NCBI GenBank assembly: GCA_963281255.1
Contig: OY725500.1
Location: 930,001-994,000 of the forward strand
From: Aphrocallistes beatrix
Lineage: Eukaryota; Porifera; Hexactinellida; Sceptrulophora; Aphrocallistidae
Direction of reading: 5' to 3'
DNA: 64,000 nucleotides
The notes under the pieces were generated by a model, which was not told the origin of the DNA, made no database searches, and saw only the letters and a program-made list of their open reading frames with translations. Made by a program: the position numbers and the translations under genes. Shown here piece after piece: positions 1 through 11,310 of this stretch (position 1 is its first letter; every line of letters begins with the position of its first letter).

Positions 1-2258
1 CGATCATACAGCAGTACACTGATGTTGACAGCTGTTTAAAAGATATCACGACAATCGAGACACAAGGAGAAGGTGCAGAAGGGGGAAAGCTGTACTACGA
101 GGCTATTCATGATTTAATTGAATGGGTCAAAAATGTGAAGTTTCCTGATTCCTTGCCAGAAGATAAAAAGAAAAAGGGCGGAGAGTTACGCACAGAACTG
201 TTGAAAATTGGACAGAGATTGTTGGGGGAAATTGATGAAACACTCCTGCTACTACAAGACGTAAACCGTGCAATTAAACTATTAGATGAATGGGAAGACT
301 TAGGTTTACCCTCCCCACCGATTACTAAGAATAAATTTTTGGATCTTTTAAAAATTGAACCATCACATTGGGGTAGATTCCTTGTAATGATCATCAATTA
401 CCTCACTCTAATGAAAAGTGAGAAGAAGAATGATGAGGACTTTAGTGCATTATTTTCCCGTCCATCAATGCCTGCTCCCAAAAAGGAATACACAGAAGCA
501 ACAGGAAAAGTTATTAAGATCGCAAACACATCCTTTCACCTCCTTCTCAAAATATTGGAAGGTTCAATGGTTGCCATTCCCGAAGAACTAAATGATAAAT
601 ACAAAATAACTCAACGGTACAACAACATCAGATTCTATCCTATCATGACAGTGCTTATTTATCCATTGGGAGAGATCCTCAGTTACTTCCAACTGAGTGA
701 GGATGAGAAGAAATGCACAGCTGGTTTCCCGTTTATGCCCAATGAAAACGATTCCACACTCGTCGATCCACTCGATAAGTTTCAAGATGTTGTACTGACA
801 CTGAAAATGCTCCATGATGATAGTCTCAAATACTTTACTCAAGATTTCTATGATAATCTGGACTCATCAGTTGGTATGTGGCTTACAGACAACAAAGCTG
901 TCGTTAAGCGAGTTGGTGTTCTACTGAAGAATGTTCAAAAAACTATCCGAGTTTTGTATTTGGGAATGACTAATGGTCTTTCTCCGAAGGCTCCACCCAG
1001 TGATAAAAAACCAACCGGTGATAAAATACCTTCCAAGGAAATATTCTACACAGACAAATATTACCTTAACATTGAGTTTAATGGACGTGCCATTTTCAAG
1101 CAACCTTCTGACCCAGATCCAACTTTTGACACTAGGGGATTCAGTGGGAATATGTTTATGTATGAATTTCCTGGCGATCCTGACAACGATAATTCTTTCT
1201 ACACTCAAAACAAAAATCTCTACCCTCATGACGAGACGAAACAATTTACAAGAGATTATGTTCCAGATGCATTTTACGAAGGTGTGAAAATAACAGCTGC
1301 AAAACTAGTCTATCCCTGTTATTATGAAGCAACTGAGGAAAAAAATAAAGAAATGAAGGAGATCGAACAACTCCTTGAGAATGAACTTGTGAACTCTGAT
1401 TTCTGTTTCTATCCATTGGAGAATAATGGCGTTACTTATAAGCCAACTATTCCTCAACTCAACTACGCGATCACAAGACATATAGCCGTAGATCCGATAT
1501 TCGTTGGTTTTCAATCAAACACTGGAAGCTTCAATGTTAGAAGAGCTAACCTGATAAGAAATCCTGAGACTAACAAACCCGATGCTTCAATTGACTTCAT
1601 CACTGCATGTTTAGAGCTAAGTGACAATTTCGCTGCATATCCAGAAATCATTGATGATCGTATACCGAAAAGCGGAGGCTATAATGCCTGGAAGGATCCT
1701 TTTAGTGGAAATTGCGGTGGTTTGCTAAATACCAACACTATCAATGCTAATAGTGGAGCAGGCCAGTTCAAATGGGATTTTTATACCCTTATATTGAAAC
1801 GACTTGACAATATTGAAAAGGATATCAAAGAGATTGTTGATAGATATCCCAGTGATCCGTTAGCTTCACTGATATTGGCTTTTATCCATTTTTACTCCTC
1901 AAAACTGATCGTTCTTGCCCTAATGACTGGGATGCAACCTGAAGATAGGAATAGACTGTCATACCTTTGCTCGAGATATCTCCAATTGACACAAATCAAA
2001 AAATCTATCATAGATAGAGGATCTTTTATTGCGATGGCTGCTCAATATTTCTATCAAGTTCCATTAAACGCACTTCCAGATGGAGAGTACTTAGTCGCTG
2101 AAAACAAAAGCGCTGATCCCAAGTTGAAGAATGTTCAGTTCATGACAGACCAAGAATGGGGGTTGGATTTCTGGCTGGGAGGAATGGATTATGACGCAAT
2201 GACATTCTTCATCTCTGGTAGCATGATGATACCAGTCACTATTCCAACAGACCAGTGA
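1..2258 (+). CDS. Ferritin-like-domain large protein, copy A (5' part outside window)
   Basis: An open frame runs from base 3 to a TGA at 2256-2258, about 751 codons. It matches residues ~244 to the end of the 994-residue copy B on the opposite strand, with about 20 amino-acid differences over the last 708 residues. The ferritin-like domain seen in copy B would lie left of the window. The visible part is a soluble-looking protein with no clear membrane segment and no domain I recognise: a Lys-rich stretch near base 165, a Pro/Lys-rich stretch near 990-1035, and a C-terminal half rich in aromatic and acidic residues. It is intact, with no stop or frameshift, so it may be functional. Function unknown. 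The alternative, an assembly-duplicated allele, is unlikely because the copies differ and have different stop codons (TGA here, TAA in copy B). Confidence 0.8.
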   Translation, partial: IIQQYTDVDSCLKDITTIETQGEGAEGGKLYYEAIHDLIEWVKNVKFPDSLPEDKKKKGGELRTELLKIGQRLLGEIDETLLLLQDVNRAIKLLDEWEDLGLPSPPITKNKFLDLLKIEPSHWGRFLVMIINYLTLMKSEKKNDEDFSALFSRPSMPAPKKEYTEATGKVIKIANTSFHLLLKILEGSMVAIPEELNDKYKITQRYNNIRFYPIMTVLIYPLGEILSYFQLSEDEKKCTAGFPFMPNENDSTLVDPLDKFQDVVLTLKMLHDDSLKYFTQDFYDNLDSSVGMWLTDNKAVVKRVGVLLKNVQKTIRVLYLGMTNGLSPKAPPSDKKPTGDKIPSKEIFYTDKYYLNIEFNGRAIFKQPSDPDPTFDTRGFSGNMFMYEFPGDPDNDNSFYTQNKNLYPHDETKQFTRDYVPDAFYEGVKITAAKLVYPCYYEATEEKNKEMKEIEQLLENELVNSDFCFYPLENNGVTYKPTIPQLNYAITRHIAVDPIFVGFQSNTGSFNVRRANLIRNPETNKPDASIDFITACLELSDNFAAYPEIIDDRIPKSGGYNAWKDPFSGNCGGLLNTNTINANSGAGQFKWDFYTLILKRLDNIEKDIKEIVDRYPSDPLASLILAFIHFYSSKLIVLALMTGMQPEDRNRLSYLCSRYLQLTQIKKSIIDRGSFIAMAAQYFYQVPLNALPDGEYLVAENKSADPKLKNVQFMTDQEWGLDFWLGGMDYDAMTFFISGSMMIPVTIPTDQ

Positions 2259-2282
2259 GCTCACTGTGTGTGGTCAATGACG

Positions 2283-2360
2283 GATAGTTAGTTTTAGTGT
2301 GTGGGTAGTTTCGATTAGAGTGTGGGTAGTTAGTTTTAGAGTGTGGGTAGTTAGGATCTA
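2283..2360 (+). repeat. Short tandem repeat in 3' flank of copy A
   Basis: Three imperfect units of about 25 bp with the core GTGTGGGTAGTT follow the stop codon. The matching place near 5700-5780 has related but rearranged units (TGTGGATAGTT and TGCGTGCGTAGTT on the minus strand). Confidence 0.7.
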
Positions 2361-2434
2361 GTTTTGGTAGTTTAGTTATTTAGATTTGCTCCAAGTATAT
2401 AGTGGAGGCTGCTAGACATTCCTGTGTGTTTACA

Positions 2435-2440
2435 AATAAA
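2435..2440 (+). terminator. Poly(A) signal AATAAA of copy A
   Basis: AATAAA lies about 177 bp after the stop codon and is conserved in the other arm (minus strand, 5622-5627). Confidence 0.6.
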
Positions 2441-3244
2441 CTCATTGTATCCCTATTATTGATTTTTTTATTTTATCGACGTGAAATCTTCCCTGTTAGT
2501 TGCTTTCCATTTATTCCGTTTCCCATCATGTAACCCGCAATTAATCCGTTGCCATATTTTAAACTCCTCGTGCTATAAATCCTTAGTTATTTTCTGTTAA
2601 CTATCATTCAGTTGGGATTTGTGGGATGAAGTCATGGGATAATAACTGATATACAATCACACGTCTAGAATTTATCATTAACTAAAACGTTCTTGAGTTT
2701 GAAAATAATATTCAATATAAAAGTGAAATAATAAGTAAGTTATCTATGGTTACAAAACCTTTTATAAAACCTGTCACGTTATAACTTGTTCAATAAATTC
2801 AAGATTAGTTATTGGAAGGGTGGACCAGTTAAAGTATGAGTCTATTATTTGGGAATGTATAAAAGCTAGATGTGAGAGAAAATTTGTTGATAAGATGCAA
2901 GCAATAATGTCTAGTTGAATTTGCGTAAAAACAACCCATTAAAGCAATGAACTATTTTCGAGAAATTCTTAACAATTGCAAGTTCGTAGGGCGCTTGTGC
3001 GAATATTTTGATGTCTCCAGATAAAAATTTGAACACTACTCTTGTACTTTATCAAAACTTACCGGGTCCATGATCTGTAGTTTGTTTTAAAATGTTGCAA
3101 ATCCGCGGGATTTGGAAAAATCTGAATACTACATACTCGACACGCGGGGAGTACTTAAAAATGTTTCGCGTTTTGTACACGAGTTGCTTAGTGCCCGGGT
3201 GCAAGTATAATAATCTATCTGCAATCCAATCTATATTGAGTTAC
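2441..3244. other. Non-coding 3' flank of copy A
   Basis: No gene seen. About 2470-3060 is AT-rich unique sequence absent from the other arm. From ~3064 sequence similar to the other arm resumes. Confidence 0.5.
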
Positions 3245-3632
3245 ATCTCAAAAATGGCTAGAAACTTGCTTCAAACGGTTGACATGGGGTTTTTAGGGGT
3301 GGAGATTTCGAATATCATATTTTCAGATCGATTTCATAAATTATTTGTTTACTTTTGTTTACATTAGATACATAAAGTAAACAAATCTCAAAAATATGCT
3401 AGAAACTTGCTTTAAACGGTTGACATGGGGTTTTTAGTGCTGTAGATTTCGAATATTATATTTTCGGATCCATATGAGAAATTATTCGTCGACCTTTGTT
3501 TACAATATTTATATAAAGGAAAAAAATCCAAAATATGTTAGATTGAGTAATTCCAGGCGCCCGTAGGGCGACTCTGCGGACACTGTGTGTCCGCATGCCG
3601 CGCAGCGCAAGCAAGCAAAGCGTGCTTGCATA
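3245..3632 (-). repeat. Satellite monomers plus GC-rich hairpin block (Helitron-like repeat, copy 1)
   Basis: About two monomers of a ~137-bp unit, recognisable by TAGAAACTTGCTT, then ACGGTTGACATGGGG, then GTAAACAAA palindromes, are followed by a GC-rich block at 3554-3630 with nested short palindromes and then a TA run. The same order occurs on the opposite strand at 13953-14480. Monomers plus hairpin plus microsatellite resembles non-autonomous Helitron-like elements (HINE/pearl type). This is an inference from architecture only. Confidence 0.55.
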
Positions 3633-3640
3633 TATATATA

Positions 3641-4703
3641 CTCTAATCGGACAGAAGTATTTGAAATCTTTACTATTTTACATCATAATTCGTTATAAAT
3701 TGAGTCTATTCATGAGTGAAATGTAATCAAACTGTTACAGATAGTATAATTTCGATTTCAAATTCATATTCTACACATTCGAATTACAGGTTAGATGCCT
3801 CCTATTGATTTATTCATTTTCAAGGTTAAGATCCATTAAACTGTGCCACTTTGTGCCACTCCTCGTCGTCATGTCTAACGGCAATAGGAGTGAAAATTGG
3901 CACAAAGTTACATTGATTGATAAAAATTCAACTTATGAATGAATATACAAGGCTGTAAAGTGTACACCTTCCGCCGGCAAGAGAATGGCCACAGTTTTCT
4001 GGGATAGAAAGGGAATACTCTCAATTAACTGGCTCCCTGAGAAGACTACCATCAACAGCGACTACTACGTGACCGAACTGGAAGAATTGCGAGAAGCTAT
4101 TAAGCGAGAGAGGCGAGGTAAATTGACTGGTGGAATTTACCTCCAACATGACAATGCAAGGCCTCATGTCAGTGGCAAGACAACTGATGCCATCCTGCGT
4201 TTGGGTTTCGAATGTCTCCCTCATCCACCCTATAGTCCAGGACCTGGCTCCGAGCGACTATTGGCTATTCGGTGAAATGAAAAAGCCACTACGTGGCAAA
4301 AGATATGGCGACTTAAAGGAGCTAAAGCGGGCCGTAAATCATTGGGTAGAAGTGACCCCCCCCCAGAATTCTATGCCAAGGGTATAGATAAGCTTCCAGT
4401 GAGATGGGAACGATGCATGAAGTTGGACGGGGATTATATCGAAAGATTTAACAGCGATTTAGATTAGTATATCTCATTGTATTACTTTTATTACAATTCG
4501 GTTAAGGACTTTTTGGACAGCCCTTGTACTTGTAGCAATATAAAGTTTCAAACCTGAGGAGTTCGAATGTGTAGAATATGAATTTGAAATCGAAATCAAT
4601 ATCTGTTACAGTTTGATTACATATCTCTCCATGAATAGACCCACTTTATAACTAGTTATGATGGAAAATAGTAAGGATTTCAAATACATTTATCCGGTTA
4701 GAG
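3641..4703. mobile_element. Long-terminal-inverted-repeat element enclosing mariner remnant
   Basis: Arms of ~142 bp at 3641-3783 and 4562-4703 are inverted copies of each other with scattered mismatches and small indels. Between them lies a broken mariner transposase. A mariner-type end (GGACAGCCCTTGTA) occurs at ~4518-4531, inside the right arm, so the mariner may have inserted into an older foldback element. No matching left mariner end was found. Confidence 0.65.
3953..4467 (+). pseudogene. Mariner transposase remnant
   Basis: The frame from 3953 reads as the central and C-terminal part of a mariner transposase, with the motif HDNARPH and, after a frame change near 4240, the motif LAPSDYWLF that carries the last catalytic Asp. 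A second frame change falls in the poly-C run at ~4357-4365, after which the normal C-terminal region continues to a TAG at 4465-4467. The N-terminal DNA-binding half is missing. The element is dead. Confidence 0.9.
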
Positions 4704-5449
4704 TATATTGATTGAAGAAACTACCAGGCACAGAAAGCTGATTTTTGGCTATGGCTCCACTATGTTCTGACTCTGAGTTCAGACGAAAATGTCGACTCTA
4801 ATGGAATTATGACGTCATTGTCACCTTTTTATATTAGAATTTCAGTTTTTCGACCATAACTCAGCCATTTTAAGTGATCGAAGGCTGAAATTTTAATAGA
4901 ATGTGTATATTAATATGCCTCACATATAATACTACTATCATCAAAAATAATAACTCATCACTCTGTTATTACGTCATCATTACGCATCAAAATTTTAAAA
5001 ATTGGCAAATTTGGTGATTTTTCGTGCGATATCGATTATGACAGTAGGACAGTCGTATTTAGGGATTTTATCCCCCTTATAATTAGTCAATGTGACCCCA
5101 GGCGCCTCCGGCGGACACAAAGTGTTCGCCAGCTCAAAAGGAATTTATTATACAAAAAAAGATCTCTCTGGTCAGAAAGACGCCTCGTCAAGCAATGAGA
5201 TGCGTAATGCATTATATGTAATCTCTATCATTTGTGAATGAGAAGAGATCATCGGTACAGAATAGTATATCATCTTAATCCAGTAATCATATACCACTGA
5301 ATGGTAGAATACTTTACATATGAAAAACAACTGAATGTACGAAAAATGCAATAAGATGGGTAGAAATGGATAATATGCAATATCTTGTATGTACGTACCT
5401 CTAATACTATTATATAACTTACAAGTATATCTATATATAAAGAATTGGG
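4704..5449. other. Spacer of inverted duplication, no gene seen
   Basis: AT-rich. A short GC-rich palindromic patch at ~5099-5136 (GGCGCC, GTTCGCC) resembles the GC block at 3554-3630. A motif near 4726-4748 (CAGGCACAGAAAGCTGATTTT) also occurs, with changes, at ~12325-12345, ~15449-15465 (reverse) and ~48925-48945. Confidence 0.5.
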
Positions 5450-8049
5450 GATCATATATTGGATTGAGATAGATTATCATACTTGAATACGTGTACAAAA
5501 CGAAAAACATTTCAAGCACTCCTCGCGATGGGAGAATGCAGTATACAGATTGTCCCAAATCCCGTGGACTTGCAAATCGTTAAAACAGACTACAGATAAT
5601 CAAAAATAGGAATATAGTTAGTTTATTTGTAAAACACACAGGGGATGTCTAACTGCCTCCATTTAGAGTCCAATATATACTTGGGGCAAATCTAAAAAAC
5701 TAAAAAACCAAAACTAGATCCTAACTACGCACGCACTAAAACTAACTATCCACACACTAAAACTATCCGTCATTGACCACACACAGTGAGCTTACTGGTC
5801 TGTTGGAATAGTGACTGGTATCATCATGCTACCAGAGATGAAGAATGTCATTGCGTCATAATCCATTCCTCCCAGCCAGAAATCCAACCCCCATTCTTGG
5901 TCTGTCATGAACTGGACATTCTTTAACTTGGGATCAGCGCTTTTGTTTTCAGCGACTAAGTACTCTCCATCTGGAAGTGCGTTTAATGGAACTTGATAGA
6001 AATATTGAGCAGCCATCGCAATAAAAGATCCTCTATCTATGATAGATTTTTTCATTTTTGTCAATTGGAGATATCTCGAGCAAAGGTATGACAGTTTATT
6101 CCTATCTTCAGGTTTAATCCCAGTCATTAGGGCAAGAACGATCAGTTTTGAGGAGTAAAAATGGATAAAAGCCAATATCAGTGAAGCTAACGGATCACTG
6201 GGATATCTATCAACAATCTCTTTGATATCCTTTTCAATATTGTCAAGTCGTTTCAATATAAGGGTATAAAAATCCCATTTGAACTGGCCTGCTCCACTAT
6301 TAGCATTGATAGTGTTGGTATTTAGCAAACTACCAATATTATAACTAAAAGGATCCTTCCAGGCATTATAGCCTCCGCTTTTCGGTATACGATCATCAAT
6401 GATTTCTGGATATGCAGCGAAATTGTCACTTAGCTCTAAACATGCAGTGATGAAGTCAATTGAAGCATCGGGTTTGTTAGTCTCAGGATTTCTTATCAGG
6501 TTAGCTCTTCTAACATTGAAGCTTCCAGTGTTTGATTGAAAACCAACGAATATTGGATCTACGGCTATATGTCTTGTGATCGCGTAGTTGAGCTGAGGAA
6601 TAGTTGGCTTATAAGTAACGCCATTATTCTCCAAAGGATAGAAACAGAAATCAGAGTTTACAAGTTCATTCTCAAGGTGTTGTTCGATCTCCTTCATTTC
6701 TTTATTTTTTTCCTCAGTTCCATCATAATAACAGGGATAGACTAGTTTTGCAGCTGTTATTTTCACACCTTCGTAAAATGCATCTGGAACATAATCTCTT
6801 GTAAATTTTTTCGTCTCATCATGTGGGTAGAGATTTTTGTTTTGAGTGTAGAAAGAATTATCGTTGTCAGGATCGCCAGGAAATTCATACATAAACATAC
6901 TCCCACTGAATCCCCTTGTGTCAAAAGTTGGATCCGGATCAGAAGGTTGCTTGAAAATGGCACGTCCATTAAACTCAATGTTAAGGTAATACTTGTCTGT
7001 GTAGAATATCTCCTTGGAAGGTATTTTATCACCGGTTGGTTTTTTATCACTGGGTGGAGCCTTCGGAGAAAGACCATTAGTCATTCCCAAATACAAAACT
7101 CGGATAGTTTTTTGAACATTCTTCAGTAGAACACCAACTCGCTTAACGACAGCTTTGTTGTCTGTAAGCCACATACCAACTGATGAGTCCAGTTTGTTGT
7201 AGAAATCTTGATCAAAGTATTTGAGACTATCATCATGGAGCATTTTCAGTGTCAGTACAACATCTTGAAACTTATCGAGTGGATCGACGAGTGTGGAATC
7301 GTTTTCATTGGGCATAAACGGGAAACCAGCTGTGCATTTCTTCTCATCCTCACTCAGTTGGAAGTAACTGAGGATCTCTCCCAATGGATAAATAAGCACT
7401 GTCATGATAGGATAGAATCTGATGTTGTTGTACCGTTGAGTTATTTTGTATTTATCATTTAGTTCTTCGGGAATGGCAACCATTGAACCTTCCAATATTT
7501 TGAGAAGGAGGTGAAAGGATGTGTTTGCGATCTTAATAACTTTTCCTGTTGCTTCTGTGTATTCTTTTTGGGGAGCAGGCATTGATGGACGGGAAAATAA
7601 TGCACTAAAGTCCTCATCACTCTTGTTCTCACTTTTCATTAGAGTGAGGTAATTGATGATCATTACAAGGAATCTCCCCCAATGCGATGGTTCAATTTTT
7701 AAAAGGTCCAAAAATTTATTCTTAGTAATCGGTGGGGAGGGTAAACCTAAGTCTTCCCATTCATCTAATAGTTTAATTGCACGGTTTACGTCTTGTAGTA
7801 GCAGGAGTGTTTCATCAATTTCCCCCAACAATCTCTGTCCAATTTTCAACAGTTCTGTGCGTAACTCTCCGCCCTTTTTCTTTTTATCTTCTGGCAAGGA
7901 ATTAGGAAACTTCACATTTTTTACCCATTCAATTAAATCATGAATAGCCTCGTAATACAGCTTTCCCCCTCCTGCACCTTCTCCTTGTGTCTCGATTGTC
8001 GTGATATCTTTTAAACAGCTGTCAACATCAGTGTACTGCTGTATGATCG
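5450..8049 (-). repeat. Right arm of large inverted duplication
   Basis: Reverse complement of 1 to ~3240, containing the 3' two thirds of copy B. The spacer between the two arms is about 2.2 kb. Confidence 0.85.
5622..5627 (-). terminator. Poly(A) signal AATAAA of copy B
   Basis: Minus-strand AATAAA, 165 bp after the TAA of copy B and in the same context as the signal of copy A. Confidence 0.6.
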
Positions 8050-8784
8050 GTTGCATGTTCGGTTTCATAGTAAACATCATGTCTCCAATTTGCCCATGGA
8101 TCGTTTTAAAACCATTGTAAATAGCTTCGTAAAGTTGTGCGATATTTAGATAGGCGAAATCATCCTCCTTCTTATCTTGTCCTTTATCCCAAAAATCTAT
8201 GAATCCTGGCTTTGGTTGAGGTTGTGATTGATCTTCAGGGTATGGTTCTTCATTTTTTGCGAAACGTAACAATGACACCAGGTTCAAACGAGTTAACTTT
8301 GTTGGTATATGACTTTCTCCATAACTGGAAGGAAATTTGACCTTCTCCAAGTTTGGAACTCCTTCGATTGAGATGAGCATGTCGCTGGCCATTCTGAAAT
8401 GTTGCATCTCTTGAATGCAGATGATGATGAATTGGTTTTTGTATTCTCTGCGAATTTCAGAACTATAAGCTGAATTTTCATCTTCTTTCTCAACTTCATC
8501 CGAGTTGTTGATAACACTGAAGCAAGCGAACAAATATTCAAACATGACAGTCAATTCTAACTCAACTGCGATCTGTAGAGCTTCTCTTAGCTGGTTGATG
8601 GTTTGGATTTCTGTTAGAGACTTGGCTTTATCAGCGTTCAGCTTTAATACGAATGGTTTCATGTTGTGAAGATGCTCACTGATAGCTGAAATCACTTCTG
8701 GATGCTTTCTATCATATTTGCTGACTAAATGTCCGATTATGTTCTCTGTTTTGGCTAGTTGTGAATCCAGGAGCAATCGTTGGC
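5792..8784 (-). CDS. Ferritin-like-domain large protein, copy B
   Basis: Uninterrupted frame of about 997 codons. Residues ~60-140 (counted from the TTG at 8776) look like a ferritin-like four-helix domain of the iminophenyl-pyruvate-dimer-synthase type (VioB/RebD relatives, Pfam family 'Ferritin-like'). Candidate di-iron ligands are E72/E74 and E80 in VELELTVMFEY and E123/H126 in IQEMQHF. The remaining ~750 residues match no domain I know. In VioB the ferritin-like part sits towards the C-terminus, so this is not a simple VioB orthologue. No in-frame ATG opens the frame: a splice acceptor (TTTAG) lies just before 8784, so an upstream exon to the right is likely, or translation starts at the Met near 8662. 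No signal peptide visible. Bacterial origin by horizontal transfer is possible but not shown. Substrate unknown. Confidence 0.7.
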
Positions 8785-10764
8785 CTAAACATAGTAAGAA
8801 TGTCAGTCTACAGACTGATAGTGCAGCTCAATTACGGAATAACTACTGCAGTAGTTACTCGAGTAATTCCTGGAGCAAATACTGGGGAAATAAATGTCCC
8901 TTCAAACTTTTTGAAATCCCAAATTTGAGTCATATAATTTTTAAAATTTTATGAGAAAAGTCTTCTGAGTAATGCTTGGAGCTAATTTCTATGGTAGAAA
9001 GGTACTACATTTCATTTATACAGACTAATTTGGAGGAAAACCAAGTTTATCTTAGTCAAATTGGAAAGTAAATTTGATTGCAGAACTTTTCAGTATCACC
9101 CTGTAGTACTAATCTGAGGAACTTGAGATGACATTTCCAATGTTCACATGGAGATTTTTAATAGGAAAATTGGTGGCAAGACTCTAGATATTAGACTGGA
9201 AAATATTAGTTCTCAATTGGTCAAAAAAAGTAATCAGGGTGGCCATGCCCCCTGTAGATCTGTTCTTAAGGACGTCACCATGATTTTCCCTCTAGAGGGA
9301 CAAATCACGAAACAGACTTTTTGAAGGGAGCACCACACCCATTTGGTGATCTTGGGACGTTGTAAGCCCCCAGTGGGTCCCAGGAGATTTGCCCCTAGAA
9401 GCGGACACTATTTTGTCTAATAAAATACCCAAATTCCACCAAATTGAACGAAATACAGTAAATGCAAAAGTTTCCAAAAATGTAGTTAATTAAATTCTAT
9501 TGGGAGTACGAAATATTAGAAACAAATATTTTTGCCAATGGGAGCATTATTCCCCTCGTCTCCTGCGATGTCCCTGGTCTAGGAGCATAGACCTCAGAGA
9601 TTTTTTTAAATTACTGTAACTCAAATTTGAAACTCTTTTGCAGTGACCTCTATTCACTAAATTAGAAACACGGTATGTTTCTCTATTTTATTTATTTGTG
9701 ATGGAAACATTTCGCTCTACCAGTTTGGGGATCCTAGGCCCCAGGACCCCCTCCCTACGTCACTGGTTCGTATTAATGAGGTTCTACTGTATGCACAACG
9801 CCAGGCTTTGTACGAATTAAAAATTCCGGCGCATAGCTTTGGAGTCATTGTATAAAATTCGTTATTCGAAATGCAATACCGTAGATATTGGATATAGTGA
9901 TAATGCCAAGGGTAGTGAATTTTAACCAAATTATTACTATAACCACTACAAATAGCCAAAAAATTTGTATGTAATATCATCGACGGGGGCATTTCAAACC
10001 AGACAAAGATATCACCATATCTAACATATCTCTATTCTTTAGATTCGTATAGCTTTAATCATCGATAATTATTCTTAAGTTTAGCAAAAATGTGCATAAG
10101 AGTAAATAATTGGGTCATCTTCCAATCTAGGGGGCTCGAGCCCTCCCTCCCCAACTCCCAGGATTCGGCGCCTATGGGCCTTATAGTAGTGTCGTACAAT
10201 TATTTCTATTGTGAGAGTGAACATTGTTCTCCATTTTTTGCAGGTGTGAAAATTTTGCTTAGATCTTCAAACTTAATCGTAGACTCATCATTTGACACCT
10301 ACATGCCAATTTTCATTCTCTACGACCTTCCAATTCTTCAATCAATTCGAACACACACACAAACAAGTCCTAGCATTTTAATATATAAGATTCTTTTTGT
10401 TTACGGAACAAAGTTCAATTAGTCATTATTCGGAAAGCTATATCTTACTGAGAATATTTACTAATAAAGTATCTATTCAATGGAGTTTGTATTTCTTAAT
10501 GATAAATGACTTGAAAGTAAAATGGGTATAGGAGTAGATTGAATAATTTAAACTAAACAAGAGTCATTTAAAGTTAAGAACTTACTTTTCAGTATAGATT
10601 CACCTTTTTCACTCTGCGTTGCCATCTCTTCACTTCTGTAACACTATAAATAAAAATTACGTTTAAGAATGATGTCTACACGTATTTAGATCAGTTGTAT
10701 GTAACACGTTTAATTAAGCCTTCAAAGAGAATGAAAACAGTATAAAGTATGTAGAGAGTATTTG
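8785..10764. other. Intergenic, repeat-rich, no gene seen
   Basis: Should contain the first exon(s) of copy B, which I could not identify. 9766-9792 is a half-copy of a transposon end (TACAGTAGAACCTC on the minus strand), related to 40908-40985. 10180-10270 and 14625-14745 share a dispersed repeat (GTCGTACAATTATTTC core). Confidence 0.5.
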
Positions 10765-11212
10765 TCGATCGTAAAAAAGAAGATCCCGATCTTTAGTTGA
10801 TATTATGATCAGCGATCCCGATCAAGATCAAAATTTCAAAAAAGGTTTCAGTCCCGATCTCGATCATTTTCCGATAGTTTTTGTTACTTGACACATAATA
10901 TTTATCGGGAATAAAATTCGAAATACTAATTAAACTTAATAATCAGAATGTATAATAGTTCTTCAGTGCTGGAAAAAGAATCAAATGGGAAACATAGAAA
11001 AATAGAAAAAGTTAATGATGGTCAGGGGAAGACAATATAAGGGTCAAAAAGATCGAAAAAATGATTGAAAAATGATCGGTCTATAAAAAGATCGCGATCT
11101 TCCAACCGATCATTCAGAAAAAAAGGATCGCCGATCCTCATTCAATCATCAAAATAGGATCGCGATCGTGATCAAATGATCAATGATCGTCCGATCCTCA
11201 TGCCCTACGTGT
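10765..11212. repeat. GATC-rich low-copy repeat
   Basis: About twenty GATC tetramers in 450 bp, clustered at both ends (10765-10870 and 11045-11205) in contexts such as CGATCCCGATC and GATCGCGATC. The two flanks are roughly inverted relative to each other, which suggests a degenerate inverted-repeat transposon. Family not recognised. Confidence 0.5.
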
Positions 11213-11310
11213 ATATATACAATTTTATATTTTGTAGACAACAATAATATTGTTTATACATAGTAGATTTCTAATTGTCCTCAAATACGTTAAGAAAAAA
11301 ACTAAACAAT

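Larger units (their letters stand above)
1..3240 (+). repeat. Left arm of large inverted duplication
   Basis: Bases 1 to ~3240 recur in reverse complement at ~5450-8049. By eye the coding part is about 98% identical. The 3' flank is more diverged: indels directly after the stop codon and roughly 75-80% identity over 3064-3240. The left arm carries about 600 extra bases (~2470-3060) missing from the right arm. The arm continues beyond the left edge of the window. Confidence 0.85.

Noticed and set aside
588-1514. Minus-strand open frames within copy A, mirrored on + at 6536-7943
   Set aside because: Antisense shadows of a conserved coding frame that spans both copies.
5172-5558. 128-codon minus-strand frame in the spacer
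   Set aside because: AT-rich, Tyr/Ile-rich chance frame covering the diverged end of the inverted duplication; not open in the other arm.
9717-9992. 91-codon minus-strand frame
   Set aside because: Includes a transposon terminus (TACAGTAGAACCTC) and no recognisable motif.
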